The notes under the pieces were generated by a model. It was not told the origin of the DNA. It worked only from the letters and a program-made list of their open reading frames with translations, and made no database searches. The position numbers and the translations under genes were made by a program. A stretch of 64,000 bases of DNA from Phymatolithon calcareum (taxonomy: Eukaryota > Rhodophyta > Florideophyceae > Hapalidiales), in the NCBI GenBank assembly GCA_977006965.1, contig OZ345358.1, forward strand, positions 310,001 through 374,000, given 5' to 3'. Below, piece by piece: positions 44,719 through 54,452 of the stretch; the stretch's first letter is position 1; each line of letters opens with the position of its first letter.

Positions 44719-45229
44719 GGCGCACGAACTTCCCGTCTGCGCAGAGTTGCGCACTTGGTACCGATCTCTTCGTGGTAGTGACACCTTTCGAATGGTACCA
44801 AGCGCGTAACTCTGCGCGGACGGGAAGTTGGTGCGCTGAAAACGGTGGAGTGTGCCTAAAAATATATATAAAATAAGATTTCAATTTTTGTCCGACGAAA
44901 TTGGCGGCCACTTTTTTGGGCTAAGTTGTCAATTTAAATTTAGAATCCTCTTTTGTATATATTTGTTGCCCGAATCCACTGTTTTTGGCGCACCAACTTC
45001 CCGTTCGCGCAGAGTTACGCGCTTGGTACCATTCGAAAGCTCTCATCGTGATAAAGAGAACGGTATCAAGCGCGTAACTCTGCGCAAACGGGAATTTGGT
45101 GACCAAAAAACCGAGAAATCGGCCGAAAAATATATAAAAAAATAACTGCTATGCTATGATAAATTTAGATTCCTGTTTTGTAGAAATATTTGGGCGACAT
45201 TTCCCAGGTTCTGGCGCACCATGTTCCCG
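44719..45229. repeat. GGTACC hairpin repeat, locus C (two full units and one partial)
   Basis: Full palindromic units at 44,719-44,836 and 44,987-45,104 (118 bp each), and a third that begins GGCGCACC at 45,213 and is cut after about 17 bp. In the second unit the arms (44 nt, from GGCGCACC to CGCTTGGTACC) pair at roughly 39 of 44 positions around a loop of about 30 nt. Linkers carry A/T runs, a CCGAGAAATCGGC mini-hairpin and GATAAATTTAGATTC, as in loci A and B. This is the best-preserved locus of the family. Confidence 0.85.
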
Positions 45230-45526
45230 ACCTCTCCTCGCGCGAAATGTGCATAGCAAAGGGCAGAAAAGCGGAACAATCTGTGTCCAAATCCAGCAAT
45301 TCTTTCTCCGACTCCTTGGATTTTGCAATCGAGGACAACACCTTTTTCTTCAATTTCTTGCGAGAGACCCATGCGCGTGAAGATGAAGATACTCAGGTGA
45401 CGTGGGCGCTTCCTGGACGAAAAGTCGCAAGGGGGATACCCGCTGACGCAAGCATCGGGACTTGGTGATTGTCACTGTAGCAATAATCGTAATGCGGACG
45501 AAAAACATGTCCATCTGCATACATGG

Positions 45527-46226
45527 ATGACCTGGGCCGCTGTTGCGTTTGCGGAAGTGCCACATGCAACACGCAAAGATGCTTCAACGTTTGAAAAATT
45601 AGAAGGACGGTGGAAGGCGGAACTGTCTGAGAAATACAATAGCAATACAACTACGGGCTACCATGCAAGACGAAAGCCATTGCTTTGTGATTATGACGGC
45701 ATGCAAAGTGTTTGTCATGAAGGATATGTCACAATCCTACAATTTGTTCTTGGTCTTCTGGACCCCAGTGACGACTTTGTGCTGGGGGAAAACTGCTTAC
45801 GGTTGAAAAGACTGCTTTCCATGCTCTTCAAATGTGTGAACGAACGGCGTCCCGAACAGTCTTGAACTGAAAAAGAGCGGGACAGAATCTGTTCATTCCC
45901 TGGTACAGCCAGCTCCTCGCAAAGTCCTTCTTATTCGCGTTCTAACGCACGACTTGACCAACTTCTGCGTCCGTATAATCTCGCTCTCCACGTTTGGTCT
46001 CCATCTTGCCGATTTTGAGACTTACCTTCTTATATAAAGTGAGCGATACCCTCCGCGACATTTTCAAAAGAGCCAGCGATGCTCGCTACAAGCTGTGCTT
46101 GGAATAGAAGGCGCAAGATCAGGCGGCTGCTGAAATAAGTGTTGCTTCTGGGTGGACGAGCATGCAAATGTTTCCAGGGGAATGGCATGCGCTAATGGGA
46201 CGAGGTCGAGTCACGAAACTGTTCTG
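45527..46226 (+). pseudogene. Unknown decayed protein-coding region
   Basis: An open frame of 112 codons (45,527-45,865: FEKLEGRWKAELSEKYN, HEGYVTILQFVLGLL) is followed in shifting frames by FETYLLI and then DTLRDIFKRASDARYKLCLE, a TAG, and QDQAAAEISVASGWTSMQMF...MGRGRVTKLF. The composition and persistence of sensible frames suggest an old gene with several frameshifts. Family not recognised. Confidence 0.35.
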
Positions 46227-46269
46227 ACACGCTGCTCCCCTCATAGCCTAACCAATAGCATGTTGACAC

Positions 46270-46655
46270 TATAGACAACATTTGTGTAGTGTTAGGATTC
46301 ATGAATCATCGGAAAAGAAACCCATTAATGTATGTATCCTACGACTATTTTCGAGCCAATAAAACGTTACAATTATATACAACATTAGTGCTAGGATGCA
46401 TAAATCTTCGGACAGGACACCCATTATTGTATCTATTCTACGACTAATGTCGAACCAGTAAAATGTTGACATTACATACAACAGTTGTGTTTGCATGCAT
46501 GAATCTTCGGACAGGAGACCCATTCATGTATGTATCCTACGATTAATGTTAAACTAGTAGTCCGTTAATTTATGTATCCTACTACTAACGTCAAGCCAAT
46601 AAAGTTTTGACATTACATACAATATTTGTGTTAGAACGAATGAATCTGCGGACTA
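46270..46655. repeat. About 100-bp tandem repeat, three full units and a partial one
   Basis: ACAACA or ACAATA anchors at 46,275, 46,379, 46,478 and 46,619. Each unit contains GAATC.TCGGA, CCCATT and CCTACGA.TA blocks. The third unit has an internal ~40-bp duplication. The fourth unit is cut and joins directly to a CCCTATT seed. Confidence 0.8.
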
Positions 46656-46671
46656 TTCCCTATTCCCTATT
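46652..46671. repeat. Short CCCTATT telomere-like seed
   Basis: About two and a half CCCTATT units abut the truncated tandem unit, in the same orientation as the main satellite. Confidence 0.7.
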
Positions 46672-46852
46672 TCAAGGCCTGCACTTATGTACCAGCTCAC
46701 TAATGTCCCAAGCAGTACAATGCATTCTCACAAGGTTGATACAGGAGGAGTCTTCGAATAGTGCTACCCCGTGCCAAACTGATATCACACGAAGTACTGG
46801 GATATGGCACAATGCAAAATCTATGGGGTGCCGAAAATAAGAAGCCCTTTGT

Positions 46853-47380
46853 TTACTTCTGTAACATCTCCGTTACGAGAAGCTGGCGCTGTGCTCTAAG
46901 ATTCTGATCACGTCTTGATGTCTGAAAGAAGTTCATTGCGCGTCGAAGGAGGCTGCTCGCATCCGGCAGACTACATAGGAATGCAGCATTTTGCACAAGG
47001 AGAAACAGGGCATAGATATCAGAAAGCGTTGGCATTCCAGCCCGGACTTCTTGAACCTCGTCTTCATCGTCAGTAACATTTGGCACATTCGCATCCGGTG
47101 AAGCTAAACAAAAATTGTTCAACTGAGTTTCGTCAATTTCGTCCGCAATGTCCGAGATCGGCACTTCTGCAACTTCGTTATCGTCCTAAATCTGCAGCCA
47201 TTTTTCCACGACATCCTCGCCTACATGTTTTTCCATTTCATAATTGAGTGTATCATATTCATTCACATTAATGCGCAGTTTTTCCAGCATTTCCAGAACA
47301 GGATTTATGTCTTCGTCACGCATAGAGTTTCCCATGCGGCCATAAACGGAGCTAACACTCGCGCTTTTCGCAAGTGGCAA
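46853..47380 (-). pseudogene. Tigger/Jerky-like transposase C-terminal remnant
   Basis: One minus-strand frame with a single TAG at about 47,183-47,185. It reads SSVYGRMGN, VLEMLEKLRINVNEYD, EDVVEKWLQI, stop, then DDNEVAEVPISDIADEIDE, an acidic segment (VTDDEDEVQEV), and a helical tail (LSDIYALFLLVQNAAFLCSL, SLLRRAMNFFQ). A W-L-x-x-D(D) junction followed by a 'sDeeI...' segment, an acidic linker and a long helix is characteristic of the end of DDE transposases of the Tigger/Jerky group. The catalytic domain is not found upstream. The N-terminal part is homologous to the fragment at 8,972-9,196. Confidence 0.55.
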
Positions 47381-49066
47381 ACAGCATCACTTTTCGTGTG
47401 CCCTTTTTCTTCGTCATCATGGTAACCAGCTGAGAATACCGGCGGGCAGCTGAAGCATATGATAACTGTGCTAACGCGTAAGGGGTAGCACAAACAGGGA
47501 TGTAGCACTCTCACCAGGAAAGGAGGCTAATCTGGCTAGAAATGAGATCTCCCATTACGATAACTATGAAGAGATTGCAAAAACAAGCCGGACAGTGCAT
47601 AGAGTTGCAAGCAGAATACATTGACTGGGGCCCAAAAAGACTTCTATTGCGATCTTTGGCATTATCTTTGTCTCTGTATCTCGAGATTGCAAAATGCGAT
47701 TTGCCTTGGTTTCCGTCCCTGCACTTTACAACTTTATAAAAATGCATAAGCGTAATTTCGAACCCTGCACTCCAGGATCTCAGAGTCTAAGTACATAGAA
47801 AACCAAAAAAATAAACTCCTACTAGGCAGAGAATGATTTACTATATCATCCGATGAGAAGACTACAGGTCCACGATTTTTGCTTCCTGGCATCTTGCAAG
47901 CCAGTGAGATGTCTCATTTTGTAAAGTATGAGGTGCTTTCAAAAACGACGCTGACAAAGCAAAGGGTACGAGAGCCCAAATAGACTTCTATTAAGACCCT
48001 TTACTCTACCATTGTCCTTGTTTCTCAAAATTGCACAATGAGATTTGGCTTGTCTGCCACCTTTGTATTCTAGACCCTGAAAGCACTGCATTGTCACAAT
48101 TTTACACCTTGCAGTCAAGGATCTTGTTGTACACCATCACAGAGACTGAGCAGTTTGAAACAGCTTTCGTATATTTTTTAAACTTCTCCCTACAAATCCA
48201 CAGTATCCACCTTGGGGCAAGTCTTCTTACTAGCATTAGTTGGAGCTGTACGGTACAAATCTGACAAAACTTTGCGTACATGTCTATATATTTATCTGGA
48301 GTCCGCTTCCAGAATGTTTGTCAAATATTACCGATCTGATCAGGAAGGGCTCTCTTAATTCCACAATAGGAAGCACATAGAGCTTCGTGCACATGCCTTC
48401 ATAATCATCTGCAGGCCAAGGGCTCATCTCGTCTCATCGACAAAGCGATGATGGCCAACTATACATGCATGGTTCGAGCAAGTTTGTCAAATATTTCCCA
48501 TCTGTTTACTAATGTTTATCGGAAGTGCATAATAGAAAGCGAACAGAACTCCACCCAGATGCCAGCATGCGCTCATTTTGAAGACTTGTAATTGATCTAC
48601 AAAGCGATGAATGCCAATCCCAAATTCACGAGTGTGTGCGCGTGTTCTTATCGACGTTTCATTCAGCTGCACTATACAAAGCCTACCAATCTGCAACCTT
48701 TGATCGATTTTCTGAGCTATACCGTAGGGGCAGGCATGATTATTAGCTCCTTTCAGAATTGTCGAATCCAAAGCAGGAAAAACCACACCAACATCATGGC
48801 ACTTCAACGTGCCAAGGCTACTAGAGGGTCGTTGCAATGCCAAATACTTCCAGAAAAGCAATCGATGAAGAGAAGAAAAAATGAAACAATCACTTTTATT
48901 CAGGAGGAACAAGAAGCAATCGGGAAATTGCTATTAGATCAGAGCGCCAAAAAATGAGTAATAGACATATCCTCACCTTCCTCTAGAGGACCAGTTGAAT
49001 GGAAAACGAATCACTGGTGACACCGTCAGTTCATATGAAGTACCGTGAAATGCAAAGAAGGAACAG
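47381..49066. repeat. Region of diverged internal repeats
   Basis: Two paired similarities are visible. About 47,630-47,740 and 47,975-48,090 share GACTTCTATT, TTGTCT..T.TCTC.A.ATTGCA and ATGAGATTTG-like blocks. About 48,300-48,440 and 48,475-48,620 share TTTGTCAAATATT.CC, GAAG, and GACAAAGCGATGA or TACAAAGCGATGA blocks. On the minus strand the second pair reads HRFVDE/HRFVDQ, so it may be an old protein repeat. No intact gene. Confidence 0.5.
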
Positions 49067-49560
49067 CTAGACTTCTGACTCTGAGTCTGCTTCTTCATCA
49101 TCATCCGTCTCAGTACTTCCAGCAACATTCTTGGCGCATGTCGTAAAGTCTTGATACTCGCGTGCCACATATGCATACCTCAACTGCTCTTCAGATGTGT
49201 TCATCAGTTTAGCAAGATAATTGATGAATCGGTCTTCAGAAAGATGAGGCAACATTGTTCTATTCCGGTGCTTCCGTACCAAAATCGTTTTAAAGCTTGC
49301 ACGTAGCTTCAATGTACTGACGTTACCGAGCTCTGGGTCTTGGCTCTTAATCCATTGGCGAAGAGTAGAAGACGCACTGTACTAGGCAATCAGTTCTCCG
49401 CTTCTCGTCTTAAAGAAGAGATCACGGCGCTTGGGATCGCTCTCCACAATTCCAACCTTATTGTACATGTCGGGAAAATATGACGGATTTGGAACTCCAC
49501 GAATTTCAACATTCTTTTCGGCAAAAGGACATTCGGCAAGTTGAAGCTAATCTCGTTAAG
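49067..49560 (-). pseudogene. Tyrosine recombinase remnant (YR copy 2)
   Basis: Reads on the minus strand as FNLPNVLLPKRMLKFVEFQI (one frame), then RDLFFKTRSGELIA, a TAG, TLRQWIKSQDPELGNVS, LRASFKTILVRKH and YLAKLMNTSEEQLRYAYVAR. Each block aligns with YR copy 1 at 339-1,422 (ELPHVLLPK, IYLNTRTGS, TLRRWIHSHDPN, MRASYATVL, LLMNTSEEQLGATYLAS). The second Arg and the candidate nucleophile Tyr (codon 49,169-49,171) are kept; box I is missing. Frameshift and stop make it inactive. It lies about 1.7 kb from the Tigger-like remnant. Confidence 0.7.
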
Positions 49561-49599
49561 CGTCCACGTGACCGTAAGACAATCTCTGGCTGTATGAGC

Positions 49600-51640
49600 A
49601 TTCTTACAGTATCTTAATTAAACTCGTTGTGTATAAGTATAATGAGAATAACTGTATTCTACACACACAAACCCAGAAGCTTCATTTTTTTTCTTGGCAG
49701 GAACTGAAAAAACGAATGCAATTGACTTGAAAGAGCTTAGATGAAAAACCTGGACAGATGTATCATTCTAGCCGAAATCCAATACTTTCAAAGCGGTTAC
49801 CATTAGCCTCTTGTCGTTCGGGTATCGTTTCTTATGTTTCCGCGGCGTTCCAGTGATTCTTTAGAAATGGTCGTAAAATTATCCCTGGGACTCGTCCGTA
49901 CACCACTAAATTCGAAGCAAATTTGGAACTTTAGACTGAGACACAGACTGGTAATCTGTGGAGAATAGTACTTGGTTACGAAAAGAGGCTACAAAAATGT
50001 TAACAAATTTACGAGGATAGAAAACATAAAGTCAGGCGCTCCTGATTGTCATTAATATCAATGGGACCTGGCATGCACAAGAGTTGGTACTCCAATCCTC
50101 GCATTGGACCATCGAATTCTCTGTAGGAAAAGACTATTTACTCAGCCTACTCTGAGACTGTCTTTATTCACAGACACTCCTATCACTCGATCGAGACCGG
50201 CCGAATGGATGCTATAGATTCTGGCCGAGATACGTCTTGAGGGTTGCGGGGCTTTTTCGGAGCTCTGTAAAGTCAAGTTAGTTCAATTTCATATTAATTC
50301 TAGTTTCTTGGTCCCTGAATGTAACATTTTATAGAACCGTGTTCTTTTCAGCCACTCTAAGTCTTCTGGAGAGTTGTTACTATATACAAAGAACATCGTG
50401 TAAAGTACATCTTTTAATTAAAACTAATGAACCAAAACATTACTCTTCTCCTTGTGAAGTGTAAATAAAGTACTCAACCAGCATTGATTGATCAGACTTA
50501 TTCTTTCACTACTCCAAAAGCGACCTCATCTGGGCGGTATACCGTCAACAGTAAGCAGCCCGTACGCGCTCGACCACTGAAGAAGAGCAAGATAATTGTC
50601 GCAGGGATAGGAGTAAAAACGTTTTGCAGTAGGAACATATGACGTATCCACCAGAGATCGATGGTCGTTGTTGTAGCATTTGTTAGAGTATTGACAGATG
50701 CCGGTGCACCTTTCACACAAGAGAGACCGGCTAGAATCGACATTGTCAGATGCGAGCGTGAACGGGTCAGCAAGTGACAGCACGAAGGATCAGAAAGACT
50801 GCAGTGGCAACTAGTCACAGCGGAGACAGACTTCTAAACAAATACCGATAATCGCAGAAGTTGAATGAGCAAGTCAGAGATATCGGAAACAATCCCATGA
50901 ACAAAAATTCGGACGACATATAAAAGTTGGAACGGCTACGAAACAAGAACTGGAACGAGTACCTTGAACCGGCAGCTGGGGGTTCGGATCTGATCGAAAG
51001 TCTTCTGTAACAAGAGTTCTGGTGATGAGGGTCGGTCGATAAGCAGGATGAATGAGAACTGAGTGGTACCTATTTACAGGAAGACTGTAATTCGAAGGAA
51101 AACAAAATGAAAGAGTGAGAAGAGGGTTGGTGACGGCCGAAATGAAACGAGAAAACAAGACTCAGAAGCAAAATGGCGGGACGACGTACAAAACCTCGGG
51201 GAATGTTAAAAAAGAGAGCTGTCATGTGTAAATTGGTGGGACAGGATGCGGCTGCTGTTGAGAGTCAGCCAGAAAGTTTGGGGTGGCGGCCATCCTTTTA
51301 TACCTAGCTAAGATGGAAATTTGTAGTGCAAAGGAGTGAGGGGGAGACAGCTGGGATCCAAAAGAGCAGAGTCCCGAACTAAAATTACACCCCGGCCAAT
51401 TCATGAAAATTTAATCCTGTAGTTACAAATCGTATGCTCTTCAACACAACGACGCTCTTCCATTGGCTGCAGCGAAAGCCACATCTTGAGCGAGCAGGAT
51501 TACTGTAATCAAGAAAAGCAAAACGATCATAACTTTGAATCGAATATAACCATAGGGATTCACTATTTCAAATATCCAAACAATACGGACGTCAATCCCT
51601 CAAACTTAAAATAACGCACGAATCTTTGATACAAGCACAG
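49600..51640. other. Unassigned stretch
   Basis: No recognised gene; minus-strand frames at 50,498-50,818 and 50,874-51,158 carry no motif. Confidence 0.35.
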
Positions 51641-51900
51641 ACTGCCACCAGCTGGGCAGCTGCTGCCCACGAATATCTTAGAATTTCACGTAGACGCGTT
51701 GTCGATATTAACTATGATACCATCAGGGCAGCTGCTGCCCACGCGTAGCATGGCAGGCCACGTATACTCGTTGTCGATGACAAAATTCTGGCTCGGCAGC
51801 AAGCGGCGTACGAGTATCATTCAGTGCCATATAGATTCGTTATCGCTATGAAGTTTGATTTCATCTTGGCAGCCTCTTCCCATTTAGAAAATACTGGTAG
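51640..51900. repeat. About 70-bp tandem repeat with GGGCAGCTGCTGCCCA palindrome
   Basis: The 16-bp near-palindrome occurs at 51,654-51,669 and 51,726-51,741. Degenerate versions lie near 51,794 and 51,867, giving a period of 68-73 bp. Units share CGTTGTCGAT or CGTTATCGCT blocks. The first two units are best conserved. Confidence 0.7.
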
Positions 51901-53760
51901 TTTCGTTATAGTAAGACCAGATGGGGATTTATCCGGCCTCAGTTTTTGTAAAAGTTGCTCAACCGCCACACGAATAGCTGCAGTGGATCTCTTCCCGTTG
52001 CCACCAAGATGAACGATTCCTCCTTCGTTGACTTAAACTTGCTTTCAGGATTCTTCTTTAAAGCTTTCTGTGGCTCCTGCACTCTATGTCCCTCTATATC
52101 AGTCGTTCTGTTCAGATGGTTCTTCCTCATTGTCAGAATCTAGATTCACATCGTCCACATTCAATTGTCATCGCTTGTCTTCGGATCGAAATTCTTCACT
52201 GCTGCGTCTTCCTCGGCTCATCTGATTTTTGCTCCACTATAGTGCCACCACAAGACATTGATAGAGCTCAATGAGAATTTGTTCCTTTGACACTCTTTCT
52301 CAGCAAACTACTTTCACACATTACGTCATCTTTCTGCAGTACTGTATATTGAACATCACCCAAGGATGCAAAGACTTCTTCTTCATAACATATACAGTAA
52401 CAGTAACTCCATTTGACGGTATAACGGAGAGAGTAAGAACCCAATGATAAAAAACTGAAGTTCATTTGGTCAACTGGCAAAATCTAATCTCTTCCGGACG
52501 CAGAACACAGCTCACCTCGTATCAAGACTCTTTTTCTGAACATTGGATACAGTCCTTCCATTTGTTTTCCGGTGACATTTATTAGCCTGGCGAAGTTGAA
52601 AATGGGAATTCCACACAATCTTACGGTGATAATCTATTGGCCTGTCAAGGATGATTACTCCACGATGTTACAGGACAGTATTTCACAAGAAAGTATATCC
52701 CTTCTCCACACAGTTATCTGGAGCTTGTTAAGTAACAGACACCGTATTCTTGTCTAGACCGATGGTAATATCAATTAGATATTTGGACTTAGCTCTTCTT
52801 CAACAAACTCAAGTGATAGCCTCTTGATTACAGACTTGCGCTTGTGACTCTGGAGTGGACAACTACACAAAAATAAACACTTCCAAGCAAAATCCACAGT
52901 ATCAAGTGCTACCACATGTCATTTACGAGTTTAGAATATTCAGAACAGTGACCCATCTTTCTTGAGAACATCAGGACAATCAGAGAATATTGGACGCATT
53001 GAAGATATGAGACCCTTCCTGTATCTCATCGTAGCTAAACTTGAACATTGCTACCAGGTATGCATACAATAGTTAAACTTTGGGAAAGCATCTGTGACGC
53101 TACTTCAAGTGGAACTAAATTGCAATCTGTCGCTGTGCCGTCCGAAGCGATGGCCCATGTTTCCCGAGCGTGGGACTTGGGAATGTGCATCCAAATCCCC
53201 GACTCGCGCTGTGCAGTTCATTGCTTCAACAAACAAACGCCTCTCGAGGAATCGTGCTGCCAGGAGAGGCAAACGTCAAACTCTTTGAACGCCCTCTCCC
53301 CCACAGTACAGTACTTTTAACTTCCGCTAGAAGGTATGACACTTCATTGTTTCTAAGTATCAGTCACCGAGGTCCGGACGGAGGCCAGGCCTCTGTAAGT
53401 TTGAATGCCAGACTCTAGTACATGTCTTAAAAGAGGTGCAAGGAGACGCATATCTCAAAAAAGCAGACAATAGTGCCCCGCGGATCAGTATAGTCCGCAC
53501 TTACAGAACACGTGGCCTTTCCTATACACGTATCATTACTACGCATTATGCGCATATAAGGCGGGGTTCATTGTCACCACCAGAAGAAATTGGAGCCGAG
53601 AGACCATCTATTCTCTTCTTTGCATGTTGTGCTGGGGAGTGTCTCCTGGAAATACGTACCTTGGCTCCTGACATGCACTGAACCGCTCAAGATACTCTCT
53701 CGTGCTTTATGCGAGGATCTTTCGTGTTAAAAAACTCAATTTATCTCTCCACTCCCATTA
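51900..53760. other. Unassigned stretch
   Basis: No recognised gene or repeat. Confidence 0.35.
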
Positions 53761-53814
53761 CTACTTATCTCTTCCATCTTCAATCCTCTCGATCCCATAC
53801 AACCGTGGCGCAAG

Positions 53815-54291
53815 AATGGAAAAACTCGGAGAAGTCCGATCGGTCTCAAGAGCAAGCAAGAACCAAGACTCACTTGATGTAAGCGCCGAATACAATGATG
53901 AAGCAGCTACACTCGGATTTTTTCGATAGCTCGCAACCCGCACATTTGCAAGCACTTCTATTTAACGTGACTACAAAGAGGGTGAAGGATCCGGATGCAA
54001 AGTCAATGCTCCGACAGAGAAGATGCGAAGCCTTCCAGTTGTTCGTCCAGAAAGCAAGGGTGTTTGGATATTCCGTCTTGTAGAGAGTGTGTGCTTGTTG
54101 ATTGCGATGAATCGTTGATTTTTCATGTAAACGAGGAGTATACGCTGCCCTTTCGTGAAGAGGTTCTGCGGCACTGTGGCGGTGATGACGCAAAAAATGT
54201 AAAGCAGGAGCATTGGCATATGGATTATCTTAATAAAAGAACGCGTGTCTATTGCATGTCCGAACAGTTCCTTCCTTATCGTTGGGATTAG
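53815..54291 (+). pseudogene. Unknown small gene, split over frames
   Basis: Consecutive segments in different frames: MEKLGEVRSVSRASKNQDSL, then LHSDFFDSSQPAHLQALLFN and RQRRCEAFQLFVQKARVFG, then CRECVLVDCDESLIFHVNE and HWHMDYLNKRTRVYCMSEQF to 54,291. They could be one gene with very short introns or with indels. Segment three has Cys/His pairs. It lies convergent to the Sen1-like helicase. Family unknown. Confidence 0.35.
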
Positions 54292-54452
54292 ATCTGATGA
54301 GAAGATCACCATTGTTGACACTATTCGTTAGTCTATTTGAATCATTATTGAAGTCACACGCACTGTACTCATTGCCATAATGAAGTCAAGGAAAGAGTTA
54401 TTTACATAACTTTACACAGTGCTTTCAGCTGAAACGTGGCCTGTTGGCACTA

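Noticed and set aside
44384-44809. 141-codon frame after the satellite
   Set aside because: His/Thr-rich low-complexity translation that runs into a hairpin repeat; no domain.
53885-53920. A 28-nt GTAAG...CAG intron joining two frames
   Set aside because: Too short for a normal spliceosomal intron and no other example in the window supports it.
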